The notes beneath the pieces were generated by a model. It did not search any database and was not told the origin of the DNA. It saw only the letters and a list, made by a program, of their open reading frames with translations. Made by a program: the position numbers and the translations under genes. Shown here in pieces: positions 7,188 to 15,446 of a stretch of DNA of 18,616 nt (positions are counted from its first letter, which is position 1; the number at the start of each line of letters is the position of its first letter). This DNA comes from Actinomycetota bacterium (lineage in GTDB: Bacteria; Actinomycetota; Geothermincolia; Fen-727; Anoxymicrobiaceae): NCBI GenBank assembly GCA_018894655.1, contig JAHIPE010000006.1, positions 1 to 18,616 of the forward strand, read 5' to 3'.

Positions 7188-7773
7188 GTGGTTTTCCGTT
7201 TGCCCCCTTCTGCTGGCGGCGGTGATTGCCTGCGCCATCACCTCGGGCTGCGGAATGGAAACGGACGAGGCGAACGAGGCGCTGGCCGCGGCGAATAAAC
7301 ACCAGGCGGAAGCCGAGGAGGTGCTGGCGCGCCTCAATAACTTTCCCGCGGAGTGGGAGGCGCTGCTTAACGTTCCGAATGTCGGCCCGGACCAGGTCAA
7401 TGCCGCCAGGCAGTTGGTACAGGCGCGAGAGCAGGACCTGGAGCAGTTGGAGCAGGCGCTGAAGGCGTGGGGCGAGGGCTTGAACAAGATACCGGCGCTG
7501 AATGTCGACGAGAGGATAAAGGAGTACGTCAGTCTGAAGATGAACTCCATCAAGTGCTGGACCGATTACGCGGAGAGCTATCTGATGCCGCTGATCAAGG
7601 CATACTCCGGCATCGTGGAGGAGGTCGCCTACGGCAGGCCCCAGGCGGAGATCAACCAGAAGGCGGCGGAGATAGCCGGGCTTGTCAACCAGACGGTCAC
7701 CCAGATAGAGGAGTGCGAGGGCGCTGAAAAGCAGGCCGATGAGTATTTCAAGAAGAACAAGCTAGGCGAATGA
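7171..7773 (+). CDS. Putative lipoprotein of unknown function, helical
   Basis: I do not recognise the family. Seen: 200 residues. A basic start MVRRSRW is followed by a hydrophobic stretch (VCPLLLAAVIACAIT) and SGC, a plausible but imperfect lipobox (T-S-G-C), so the mature protein probably begins at Cys27. The rest is predicted mostly helical, with heptad-like segments rich in Glu, Ala and Gln (EANEALAAANKHQAEAEEVL, QAREQDLEQLEQALKAW), and ends KKNKLGE. Inferred: an outer-leaflet-anchored, coiled-coil protein. The ATG at 7171 overlaps the end of pth by 17 bases, so translation is probably coupled. In Bacillus a small gene (yabK/fin) lies between pth and mfd, but this is not similar in length or composition. 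Confidence 0.75.
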   Translation: MVRRSRWFSVCPLLLAAVIACAITSGCGMETDEANEALAAANKHQAEAEEVLARLNNFPAEWEALLNVPNVGPDQVNAARQLVQAREQDLEQLEQALKAWGEGLNKIPALNVDERIKEYVSLKMNSIKCWTDYAESYLMPLIKAYSGIVEEVAYGRPQAEINQKAAEIAGLVNQTVTQIEECEGAEKQADEYFKKNKLGE

Positions 7774-7800
7774 CCGCCAACCAGTGGGGTAAGGCCTTAT

Positions 7801-7831
7801 AGCCGCGTCTCTCAGGCGCGGATCTGTTGTC
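7801..7831 (-). repeat. 31-base inverted copy of the TCTCTCAGG hairpin segment
   Basis: Positions 7801-7831 are the exact reverse complement of 3193-3223, which lies inside miniature element copy 3. It contains CCGCG-TCTCTCAGG-CGCGG (7803-7821) followed by ATCTGTTGTC. The match stops sharply on both sides. It begins 28 bases after the lipoprotein stop. No T tract follows, so it is not a typical terminator. Confidence 0.8.
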
Positions 7832-7849
7832 TCACTACCATATATTTCC

Positions 7850-7980
7850 TCCTCCCCCTCGCAGGGGGAGGATTGAGGTGGGGGTTGGCTTGGTGTTCGG
7901 AGCCCCCCATCCCAGCCTTCCCCCCAGTGGTGGGAAGGGGCAGAGGGGGGAAGGATAAGGGGGGCACCTTCCCCCCCAGA
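7850..7980. repeat. G/C-homopurine hairpin repeat block
   Basis: TCCTCCCCCT 7850-7859 pairs with AGGGGGAGGA 7863-7872 around CGC, followed by TTGAGGTGGGGGTT. CCTTCCCCCC 7916-7925 then pairs with GGGGGGAAGG 7945-7954, and another G-run/C-run pair ends near 7977. I recall blocks of this style as dispersed repeats in many unrelated genomes. Together with the copy at 7801-7831 this fills the spacer 7774-8040; I see no gene in it. Confidence 0.55.
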
Positions 7981-8084
7981 GCTTGATGGGGGTCAACCAT
8001 CAATCATGGGACAAAGCTAAAGGTTCGCAAGTGGAGCTAAATGGATACCCCCCTTCATCCAATATACAAAGACACAACCTGGTA

Positions 8085-8090
8085 TATAAT
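8085..8090 (+). promoter_or_regulatory. Probable -10 box for the small gene at 8176
   Basis: A perfect TATAAT stands in an AT-rich patch (CCTGGTATATAATATGGG) inside otherwise GC-rich sequence. No good -35 box is visible at the usual distance. A transcript starting near 8097 would include the TTG at 8176 and exclude the upstream ATG at 8041. Confidence 0.45.
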
Positions 8091-8175
8091 ATGGGCCCGG
8101 CGGCGGGCCGGGGGGGGCGCGTTGCGCCTGGACGAGAGAAGTCGCGGCACCGGCATCAGGCCGTGGAGGTTGCAA

Positions 8176-8643
8176 TTGCCTGAAGAGCTACGGGAGCCCA
8201 CTCTGGACGAGCTGGACGAACGGATAGCATCCGCGTTCCAGGACGCATACCCTGACGTGCCCCCGGAGGACCTCAAGCACATGGCAAGGAACTTCACCCA
8301 GGTCGTCAACGGAATAATAGATATTGGCAGAAAGGTGGGAGGCGAAGGGGAGCACTCCCACATGGACGTGGCCAACAGCTTCGTCTACTGGTGCGTCGCC
8401 AACACCCGCCTGGACGACCTGTGCAGCGGTGAGTGGGACCCGGCGCTGGAGGACTCCCGGGTAGCCCGCATCAGCCCCCGGGAGAAGAGCATGCTGATGG
8501 CGGAGTTTGTGGCCAGGGCCGCGGACTGGCTGTTGGGCATGGAGGCGTTGAGGGAGTTCCCCGAGCTTTACGGCACGTTCATCAGGGGGGCGGTGGCCCT
8601 CGGCACCGAGGGGTGGGAGAGAAACAGGGGAAAGCTGGAGTAG
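8176..8643 (+). CDS. Hypothetical protein, small, acidic, probably cytosolic
   Basis: I do not recognise this protein. From TTG 8176 it has 155 residues, with no signal peptide or membrane helix. It is predicted mostly helical, with acidic, amphipathic segments (ELREPTLDELDERIASAF, PPEDLKHMARNFTQVVNG). A Trp/Cys-containing stretch (FVYWCVANTRLDDLC) is followed by ISPREKSMLMAEFVARAADWLLGMEAL. The TTG at 8176 has GGAGG at 8165-8169, six bases away. The frame stays open up to 8041, but the upstream part crosses the TATAAT box and has a composition unlike protein; TTG 8122 is a second option. It stands alone between a repeat-rich spacer and mfd, so context gives no function. Confidence 0.7.
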   Translation: MPEELREPTLDELDERIASAFQDAYPDVPPEDLKHMARNFTQVVNGIIDIGRKVGGEGEHSHMDVANSFVYWCVANTRLDDLCSGEWDPALEDSRVARISPREKSMLMAEFVARAADWLLGMEALREFPELYGTFIRGAVALGTEGWERNRGKLE

Positions 8644-8828
8644 TAACCGGAACCCCATCATCCAGGCAACACAACTCTTTGCCTCAATTATATGACGAAG
8701 GTGAGGCCCGGCAGGTTTATACAGTTCCCTCAAACTACTTGCTACAATAAGCGTTATAAGGATTCCAAAGGGCCTGGGTCACAGCGCCGAGGCCTATTTG
8801 GCGTTTCGATAACCGCCTGTGAGGTTGC

Positions 8829-11800
8829 GTGAAGATGGACGACATCGCGCAGACGATACTGGAGAGGGTGCTCGCCTCCGATTACGCAAGGTCGATAGCC
8901 GAGCGCCTGGAGAGCCCCGGCGAGGTGCGCATCGCCGCATCCAACGCGCTGGTGCCGCTGCTGGCCGCGTTCCTCTACCGGGCCATTGGCGGCCCCCTGG
9001 TGGTGGCGGTTCCGGCCGATGCGCCGGAGATGGCCTCGGATATCAGTTGCTTCGTCCCCGGCGAGGCGTTCCACCTGCCCGGGCCGGGCGCGGCGGGGGA
9101 CTGGTTCAGACCGTACGACGAGACGGGGGGCCGGCGGCTCAAGGCCGCGCGGGCGCTCCGGTCGGGGAAGATCGTGATTGCCGGGGTTGAGGCGATTGTG
9201 GGCGGTGTGCCCGGGGAACTGCCCCGGCAGTGGCCACTCTACCTGGAGGAAGGCACGGAGATCGACCTCGAGAGGACCCTCCGGTTGCTGGTCGAGGGCG
9301 GCTACCAGCGGGAGTACACCGTGGAGGGGTGGGGCAAGTTCGCGCTCAGGGGGGGCATACTGGACGTCTTCCCATCCACCGCCGAACGGCCGGTCCGCCT
9401 GGAACTGGTGGGGGATAGGGTGGAGTCCCTTCGCGAGTTCAACGTGGTCACACAGCGCTCCTCGGGCCGCCTGGAGAGCGTCGAGATCCTCCCCGCGTCG
9501 GACCCGGGGGACGCCGAGGCCGGTGGGCTCGACGGGGCAACGGTGGTGGCGGTCGACCCGGGGCTGATCGAGACGAGGGCGGTCGATTTCCACGCCGAGA
9601 CGGGGCTGGAGCCCCCGGTGGACTCCCTCCTGGATGAGTGGGGAGCGGTGTTGCCGGTGGACACCATGGGGGGGCCAGGGGGAGTGGGAGAGCCCGCGAA
9701 GGAGTTCGGCGGGGACCTGCAATCCGCGGTCAGGCACTGGAGGAAGCTGGCCTCCGCGGGCGATGACGTGTTCCTCCTTCTTGACGGCAGGGGGCAGGTA
9801 GACAGGGCCCGGGAGCTATGGGAGGAGGCGGAGACCGGCCTTGCCCCGCCGCGCATGGGGGTGGGCACGCTCAGGCGTGGCTTCCGCATCCCGCCGCTGG
9901 GGCTCGCCGTCTTCACCTCGGCGGACCTGCTGGGGCACCGGCGCGCGCCGCGGGCCGTGGGGCGGGTTTCCAGCGGGACCCCGGTCGCCAGTTACGCGGA
10001 ACTGGAGGTCGGAGGTTACGCCGTGCACGTGGATCAGGGTATAGGCGTATACCGCGGCCTGACCTCACGGGAGGTGCTGGGCGTGAAGCGGGAGTACCTG
10101 CTGCTGGAGTACGCGAAAGGCGACCGCCTGTACGTCCCGACCGCCCAGCTTGCCAAGGTACAGCGCTACGTGGGCTCCGAGAACCCATGCGTGCACCGCC
10201 TGAGGGGCCGGGAGTGGTCGCGCTCCAGGAGGTTGGCGCGCCGGTCGGCCGAGAGGACGGCCCGCGAACTGTTTCAGCTGTACCTGGAGAGAAAGAGCCG
10301 GCGCGGGTTCGCCTTCTCCCTCGACGCCCCCTGGCAGAGGGAGTTGGAGGACACCTTCGAGCACCAGGACACCCCGGACCAGGCGCGAGCAACCGGCGAG
10401 GTCAAGGCGGACATGGAGTCGGACATCGCCATGGACCGGCTCGTGTGCGGGGACGTGGGGTACGGGAAGACCGAGGTGGCGGTGCGGGCGGCGATGAAAG
10501 CGGTGATGGACTCCAGGCAGGCCGCGGTGCTGGTTCCCACAACGGTGCTGGCAAGCCAGCACTTCGAGACGTTCGCCTGCAGGATGGCGCCGTTCCCGGT
10601 CAACGTCGCGATGCTGTCCAGGTTCCTTTCCGCCGCCGAGCAGGGGCGGGTGGTGGACGGCTTGCGCCGTGGGGAGGTGGACGTGGTCATCGGCACCCAC
10701 CGCATGTTGCAGGACGACGTGTCGTTCAAGGACCTGGGCCTCCTGGTGGTTGACGAGGAGCAGAAGTTCGGGGTGGCCAACAAGGAGAGGCTCCGTCGGC
10801 TGGCGAGGGACGTGGACGCGCTCACCCTCACCGCCACACCCATCCCGCGCACGTTGCAGATGTCGCTTTCAGGGATCAGGGACATTAGCGTGATAGATAC
10901 CCCCCCGGAGGACCGGCGCCCGGTGGCGACTTACGTCGGCGAGTTCGACATGGACCTGGCCCTGCACGCTATCCGCTACGAGGTGGCGAGGGGAGGGCAG
11001 GCCTTCTACGTGCACAACAGGGTGGAGAGCATCGGGCGGGTGGTGGCGATGCTGGAGAGCCGGCTCGAGGACGTGTCGATAGCGGTGGCGCATGGTCGGA
11101 TGGACGAGTATGACTTGGAGCGGGCGATGGTGGAGTTCGCCGACGGACTCCACGATGTCCTGGTCTGTACCACGATAATCGAGTCGGGCCTGGACCTGCC
11201 CAACGTCAACACCCTGGTAGTCGACCGGGCGGACCTCCTGGGGCTGGCCCAGCTCTACCAGATAAGGGGGCGCGTAGGGCGGGCCGGCAAGAGGGCCTAC
11301 GCGTACCTGTTCTATCCCCGGCGCGAGGCGCTTACCGACACCGCTGTGGCCCGGCTTGCCACCATAAGCGAGATGACCCCGCTGGGCTCGGGCATGAGGG
11401 TGGCCATGCGTGACCTGGAGATCCGGGGGGCGGGGAACCTCCTGGGCGCGGAGCAGAGCGGCCAGATCGAGGCGGTGGGCTTCGAGATGTACTGCGAGCT
11501 CTTGAGGGAGTCGGTGGAGATTCTCAAGGGGGAGGTCCCGGGACCGGCCAGGGAGGCGGTGGTGGAACTACCGGTGGACGCCTACATCCCCGAGGAGTAC
11601 GTTTCGGACGAGGAGACGCGCGTGGAGGAGTACCGGAGGTTAATCGTCGCCGGGCGCGCAGGCACCCTGGATGAGTTTGCCCGCGAGCTGGAGGACCGCT
11701 TCGGCCCCCCTCCTGACCCGGTAAGGAGAATGCTGAACGTGGAGCGGTTGAGGCGCGACGCGGGGGAAGCGGGCCTCGAGACGGTAGTGACGAGGGGCGA

Positions 11801-12014
11801 AGAGCTGCAGCTGAAAAGCTTTCCCGCCGAAGAGCGGGCGCTCGAGATCGCGGCACGGTCCGCTGTTTCCGCGGGGATATGCGACGCTGGCAGCGTGTGT
11901 ATAGATAAAGTAACGAGAACACTATACTTGAAGTTGAGGTTGCAGGAAGTTAAGAACAGGCAAGAACTGTTGTTAAAGTGGTTAGAATTAATTATTGATG
12001 ATATAATAAACTAA
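8829..12014 (+). CDS. mfd: Transcription-repair coupling factor
   Basis: Mfd binds RNA polymerase stalled at lesions, pushes it off with an ATP-driven DNA translocase and recruits UvrA. Seen: 1061 residues. The N-terminal UvrB-like module includes GKFALRGGILDVFPS. The RNA polymerase interaction domain starts near residue 387 (VASYAELEVGGYAVHVDQGIG). Walker A GDVGYGKTE is near 541 and DEEQKFGV near 643, followed by TATPIPRTLQ, VCTTIIESGLDLPN and YQIRGRVGR. A TRCF-type C-terminal domain follows. GTG 8829 and ATG 8835 are both possible; GAGG at 8821-8824 fits either. The last 25 codons turn AT-rich, and the TAA at 12012-12014 straddles the left border of miniature element copy 2, so the natural C-terminus may have been altered by that insertion. 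Confidence 0.96.
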   Translation: MKMDDIAQTILERVLASDYARSIAERLESPGEVRIAASNALVPLLAAFLYRAIGGPLVVAVPADAPEMASDISCFVPGEAFHLPGPGAAGDWFRPYDETGGRRLKAARALRSGKIVIAGVEAIVGGVPGELPRQWPLYLEEGTEIDLERTLRLLVEGGYQREYTVEGWGKFALRGGILDVFPSTAERPVRLELVGDRVESLREFNVVTQRSSGRLESVEILPASDPGDAEAGGLDGATVVAVDPGLIETRAVDFHAETGLEPPVDSLLDEWGAVLPVDTMGGPGGVGEPAKEFGGDLQSAVRHWRKLASAGDDVFLLLDGRGQVDRARELWEEAETGLAPPRMGVGTLRRGFRIPPLGLAVFTSADLLGHRRAPRAVGRVSSGTPVASYAELEVGGYAVHVDQGIGVYRGLTSREVLGVKREYLLLEYAKGDRLYVPTAQLAKVQRYVGSENPCVHRLRGREWSRSRRLARRSAERTARELFQLYLERKSRRGFAFSLDAPWQRELEDTFEHQDTPDQARATGEVKADMESDIAMDRLVCGDVGYGKTEVAVRAAMKAVMDSRQAAVLVPTTVLASQHFETFACRMAPFPVNVAMLSRFLSAAEQGRVVDGLRRGEVDVVIGTHRMLQDDVSFKDLGLLVVDEEQKFGVANKERLRRLARDVDALTLTATPIPRTLQMSLSGIRDISVIDTPPEDRRPVATYVGEFDMDLALHAIRYEVARGGQAFYVHNRVESIGRVVAMLESRLEDVSIAVAHGRMDEYDLERAMVEFADGLHDVLVCTTIIESGLDLPNVNTLVVDRADLLGLAQLYQIRGRVGRAGKRAYAYLFYPRREALTDTAVARLATISEMTPLGSGMRVAMRDLEIRGAGNLLGAEQSGQIEAVGFEMYCELLRESVEILKGEVPGPAREAVVELPVDAYIPEEYVSDEETRVEEYRRLIVAGRAGTLDEFARELEDRFGPPPDPVRRMLNVERLRRDAGEAGLETVVTRGEELQLKSFPAEERALEIAARSAVSAGICDAGSVCIDKVTRTLYLKLRLQEVKNRQELLLKWLELIIDDIIN
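11999..12007 (+). promoter_or_regulatory. Extended -10 promoter at the mfd end, facing miniature element copy 2
   Basis: TGATATAAT is a perfect extended -10 (TGn-TATAAT), inside the AT-rich last codons of mfd. A start six or seven bases downstream falls at 12013-12014, exactly the left edge of the miniature element. The element would then form the 5' leader of the foldase gene transcript. No convincing -35 box, as is usual for extended -10 promoters. Confidence 0.5.
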
Positions 12015-12178
12015 GTGCCTCGTTCCATAGATACGGTTAAGCATCGAGAGCGTCGAAGCGCCGCTCCGGCAAGGCGCGCGACTGAGACGTACTCCTGTAG
12101 TACTTCGAGGGAGCGGAACGCAGCCGGAGTGGATGCAGCGGCGTTCGAATGCCAGCGTATTTATGGAATGAGGTACTG
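12012..12178 (+). mobile_element. Miniature TA-flanked palindromic element, copy 2
   Basis: Same length and orientation as copy 1 (1648-1814), with about eight differences by my count. Three are in the left part (TTAAGCATCG against TTGTGCACCG), one is in the central hairpin (TAGTACTTC against TAGTACGTC, which breaks a pair), one is near 12154, and three are in the right terminal repeat. The left flank TA (12012-12013) is part of the mfd TAA stop. The right flank is TG rather than TA, presumably a later mutation. No transposase is encoded. It occupies almost all of the mfd-foldase intergenic space. Confidence 0.8.
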
Positions 12179-12208
12179 GGGCCGAGTTATCGGAAATCGA
12201 GCGCCCTG

Positions 12209-13225
12209 ATGAATACGAAAAATAAAGAGAAAAAAAGACGTGCTGGACCGGGGACGACTGCCATGGTTGTCGCGCTGGCCCTGGCATGGGCTCTGGCGAT
12301 TGTCAGTTGCTCGGGTGGAGCCACGTTCACCGCGAACGGAAGGGGTATCTCCAGTGAGGATTTCGACCGGGAGGTCGAGCGCCGGATCTCGATTATCCGG
12401 AAGAGCAAACCCGAGGAACTCGAGGGTGAGAAAAGACGGAGGCTCACCGCGGAAACAGAACGGCAGGTGGCGACGGAGCTTATCAGGGACGAGTTGATGA
12501 AGGAGCAGGCGGAGAAGCTGGGGGTGGAGGTAACAGACGCCGACGTGGACAGGCGAACCGAGGCGGAGCGAGCCGGCAATGGCTCGGACGAGTTCGACGA
12601 GGAGATCAAGGCCCAGGGGCTCTCACTGGAGGATTACAAGAAACGGCTCAAGGCCAAACTACTGGTGGACGCGCTGGGGGAGAGGGAGAAGGTCTGTGGG
12701 GACGTGACCGTCACCGCCGACGAGGCGGAATCGTTCTACCTCACCAACAAAGACCTCTTCAGCCATACAACGATGATCCACACGGCCCACATACTGCTGG
12801 ACTCCGAGGGCCAGGCCAAGATAGTGGCGGAACGGATCAAGGGGGGGGAAGAGTTTGGGAACCTCGCGATGTCCCTCTCCGACGACGACGCGACCAGCAG
12901 GAACGGTGGAAACCTCGGGTGGATAGAGAAGGGAACGATGGACCCCGCGTTCGAGAAGGTCGCGTTCTCGCTGGAGTCCGGACAGGTCAGCGGTGTTGTG
13001 GAGGCCAGCGATGGCTATCACATAATCAAGGTCCTGGAGCGCAGGGAGGCATATACGCCACCGTACGCGGAGGTCAGGGGCGAGGTCACCAGCACGCTCG
13101 AGAGCCGGAAGAAAGAGGAGAAGTTCACCGACTGGCTGCGGACGGTGTACGCCAACGCGCGGATTGACATCCCGCCGGGCCTGGGGAAGTGGGATCCGAT
13201 CCTGGGCATGGTGGTGGCCAGTTGA
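12209..13225 (+). CDS. PrsA/SurA-like peptidyl-prolyl isomerase lipoprotein (parvulin type)
   Basis: This is a foldase that helps exported proteins fold outside the membrane. Seen: a basic N-terminus (NTKNKEKKRR), a hydrophobic signal segment (AMVVALALAWALA), and lipobox IVSC with Cys about residue 31. A helical SurA-N-like domain follows. A PpiC parvulin domain spans about residues 190-280 (HTAHILLDSEGQAK, GGNLGWIEKGTMDPAFEKVAF, SDGYHIIKVL). A helical C-terminal segment completes 338 residues. I chose ATG 12209, which directly precedes the basic signal-peptide start. The ribosome binding site is weak. The upstream in-frame ATG at 12149 lies inside miniature element copy 2. The spacer 13226-13290 to mazG shows nothing recognisable. 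Confidence 0.9.
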   Translation: MNTKNKEKKRRAGPGTTAMVVALALAWALAIVSCSGGATFTANGRGISSEDFDREVERRISIIRKSKPEELEGEKRRRLTAETERQVATELIRDELMKEQAEKLGVEVTDADVDRRTEAERAGNGSDEFDEEIKAQGLSLEDYKKRLKAKLLVDALGEREKVCGDVTVTADEAESFYLTNKDLFSHTTMIHTAHILLDSEGQAKIVAERIKGGEEFGNLAMSLSDDDATSRNGGNLGWIEKGTMDPAFEKVAFSLESGQVSGVVEASDGYHIIKVLERREAYTPPYAEVRGEVTSTLESRKKEEKFTDWLRTVYANARIDIPPGLGKWDPILGMVVAS

Positions 13226-13290
13226 CCGGCACGGCGCGGCGAGCGTGTAAAGGACTGCCATCAGTGGAGAGTGAAGAAGGATGATATAAG

Positions 13291-14106
13291 GTGGGAGAGG
13301 GCGCGCCTACCGGCAACGGCCTGGGCGAGCGGTTCGAACGGCTGGCCGGGGTAATGGCCCGACTGAGGTCGCAGGACGGGTGCCCCTGGGACCTGGAGCA
13401 GACGCCCCGGACGCTGACCAGGCACCTGCTGGAGGAGGCGTACGAGTCGGTCGACGCGATTGAGTCGGACGACTGGGAGCACCTGGAGGAGGAGCTTGGA
13501 GACCTGCTGCTGCAGATAGTCTTCCAGGCCAGGATAGCCGAGGAGCACGGGCGTTTCGACCTCTCCGGGGTGGTTGACGGGATAACCGAGAAGCTCCTTC
13601 GCCGCCACCCGCACATATTCGGCTCGGCTACCGCCGATACCGCGGAACAGGTTTCGGTCAACTGGGAGCGGATAAAGAGGGAGGAGGAGGGGAAGGAGGG
13701 GGCACTTCACATGCCGCCGGGCCTTCCCGCGATAATGGCCGCGCTCAAGGTACAGGGCCGTGCGGCGCGGGACGGGTTCGACTGGGCCGACGCCGACGGG
13801 GTTTTCTCCAAGCTTGCCGAGGAGACCGGGGAACTCCGTGAGGTCAGTGGCGGCCCCGGCGACGCGGTCGAGCGCGAGCTGGGGGACCTGCTGTTCACGG
13901 TTGTCAACCTCGCCCGGCACCTGGGCGTCGAGCCGGAGCGGGCCCTGAGGCGGTCCTCCCGCGAGTTCATGAGGAGGTACAACCTGATGGAGGAAGAGGC
14001 ACAGCGGCGGGGGTCCGGTCTCGGGTCGCTCTCGCTGGAGGAGAAGGAAGCGCTCTGGCGGGAGTCCAAGGGCAAAGGCACGGAGTTCGAAGGGGAGGAG
14101 AGATGA
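13291..14106 (+). CDS. mazG: Nucleoside triphosphate pyrophosphohydrolase MazG
   Basis: MazG hydrolyses (d)NTPs to monophosphates and PPi, clearing aberrant nucleotides. Seen: 271 residues with two tandem all-alpha NTP-PPase units. The first has DGCPWDLEQT, then EEAYESVDAI near residues 47-56 and EEELGDLLLQIVFQARIAEE, the EExxE...ExxD metal-binding pattern. The second has KLAEETGELREV and ERELGDLLFTVVNLARHLGVEPE. The GTG at 13291 has AAGGA about nine bases upstream; no ATG is in frame. Its TGA overlaps the ATG of eno (ATGA, 14103-14106), so translation is probably coupled. Position after mfd as in Bacillus (yabN). Confidence 0.93.
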   Translation: MGEGAPTGNGLGERFERLAGVMARLRSQDGCPWDLEQTPRTLTRHLLEEAYESVDAIESDDWEHLEEELGDLLLQIVFQARIAEEHGRFDLSGVVDGITEKLLRRHPHIFGSATADTAEQVSVNWERIKREEEGKEGALHMPPGLPAIMAALKVQGRAARDGFDWADADGVFSKLAEETGELREVSGGPGDAVERELGDLLFTVVNLARHLGVEPERALRRSSREFMRRYNLMEEEAQRRGSGLGSLSLEEKEALWRESKGKGTEFEGEER

Positions 14107-15446
14107 GCGAGATAAGGGACGTGTTCGCCAGGGAGATACTCGACTCCCGCGGGGACCCCACGGTGGAGGTTGACGTGCTCCTGGAGAGCGGGGCGTTCGG
14201 CAGGGCGGCGGTTCCCTCCGGCGCGTCGACCGGATCGTTCGAGGCGGTGGAGTTGCGCGACGGCGACGACTTGAGGTACCTGGGCAAAGGGGTAAGGGCG
14301 ACGGTAAAGAACGTGAACGAGGTCGTCGGGCCGGAACTGGTCGGCATGGACGCGGACATACAGGGTGACGTGGACCGCGCAATGATAAGCCTGGACGGAA
14401 CGGCCAATAAGGGGAAGCTTGGCGCCAACGCCATACTGGGGGTCTCGCTGGCGGTTGCCCGCGCCGCCTCGGTAGACCACCGGCTCCCCCTCTACCAGTA
14501 CCTGGGGGGCCTGGAGGCGAACGTGCTGCCGGTGCCGATGATGAACGTGATAAACGGCGGCGCCCACGCCGCCAACAACATAGACCTGCAGGAGTTCATG
14601 ATAATGCCCCTGGGGGCGGACAGGTTCTCGGAGGCCCTTCGCATGTGCGTGGAGACGTACCACTCGCTGAAGAAGGTGCTAGAGCTATCGGGACACTCCA
14701 CCGGCGTCGGAGACGAAGGGGGGTTCGCGCCGAACCTCGGGTCCAGCGAGGAGGCGTTGAAGGTGATGGTGGAGGCGATCGAGAGGGCGGGGTACGAACC
14801 GGGGCGGGACGTGTTCCTGGCCCTCGACCCGGCGGCGAGCGAGTTCTTCGTGGACGGCGCCTACGTGCTCGAGGGCGAGGGCAAGACGCTGACCCCCGGG
14901 CAGATGGTGGATTTCTATGCCGGCCTGGTGGAGCGTTACCCCATAGTGAGCATTGAGGACGGGATGGCTGAGGAGGACTGGGACGGGTGGGGGGCGCTCA
15001 CCAGGAAGCTGGGGGAGAAGATACAACTGGTGGGAGACGACCTGTTCGTGACCAGCGCCTCCCGGCTCAGCCGGGGAATCGAGCTGGGCGTGGCGAACTC
15101 CATTCTGATAAAGCTCAACCAGGTAGGAACTCTCACCGAGACACTCCAGACGATAACCATGGCCCGTGAGGCCGGCTATAGCGCGGTGGTGTCGCATCGC
15201 TCCGGGGAGACCGAGGACAACACCATTAGCGACCTGGTTGTGGCTACGCGGTTGGGCCAGATAAAGACAGGCGCCCCCACCAGGGGTGAGAGGGTGTCAA
15301 AGTATAACCAGCTGCTCCGAATAGAGGAGAACCTCGCCGAGGACGCGACGTTCCCGGGGGCGGCCGCCCTGTCGGTCAGGGTTAGAGTAGCGCAACCCGC
15401 GGGTCCGGGGCCGCGGCCCGCGCGGGAGGGGGAGGTCGAAAGGTGA
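14103..15446 (+). CDS. eno: Enolase
   Basis: Enolase converts 2-phosphoglycerate to phosphoenolpyruvate with Mg2+. Seen: SGASTGSFEAVELRDGD, GGAHAANNIDLQEFMIMP, GDEGGFAPNLG, SIEDGMAEEDWDGW, LVGDDLFVT, KLNQVGTLTET, VVSHRSGETEDNTISD and QIKTGAPTRGERVSKYNQLLRIEE. All the usual metal and catalytic residues (Glu, Lys, His, Lys) are present. At 447 residues it is about 20 longer than most, owing to an Arg/Pro-rich tail after the normal end (QPAGPGPRPAREGEVER). It overlaps mazG by four bases at the front and pyk by four at the back (GTGA). Product and substrate are shared with pyk next door. Confidence 0.98.
   Translation: MSEIRDVFAREILDSRGDPTVEVDVLLESGAFGRAAVPSGASTGSFEAVELRDGDDLRYLGKGVRATVKNVNEVVGPELVGMDADIQGDVDRAMISLDGTANKGKLGANAILGVSLAVARAASVDHRLPLYQYLGGLEANVLPVPMMNVINGGAHAANNIDLQEFMIMPLGADRFSEALRMCVETYHSLKKVLELSGHSTGVGDEGGFAPNLGSSEEALKVMVEAIERAGYEPGRDVFLALDPAASEFFVDGAYVLEGEGKTLTPGQMVDFYAGLVERYPIVSIEDGMAEEDWDGWGALTRKLGEKIQLVGDDLFVTSASRLSRGIELGVANSILIKLNQVGTLTETLQTITMAREAGYSAVVSHRSGETEDNTISDLVVATRLGQIKTGAPTRGERVSKYNQLLRIEENLAEDATFPGAAALSVRVRVAQPAGPGPRPAREGEVER

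Noticed and set aside
8041..8175. Upstream ATG 8041 as start of the small gene
   Set aside because: The stretch crosses a TATAAT box and a G-run, and its composition (WARRRAGGG) is unlike the rest of the protein. TTG 8176 has a proper ribosome binding site.
9818..10753. 311-codon + strand frame inside mfd
   Set aside because: It is a Gly/Arg/Ala-rich out-of-frame shadow of the mfd coding sequence, which carries all the helicase motifs in the main frame.
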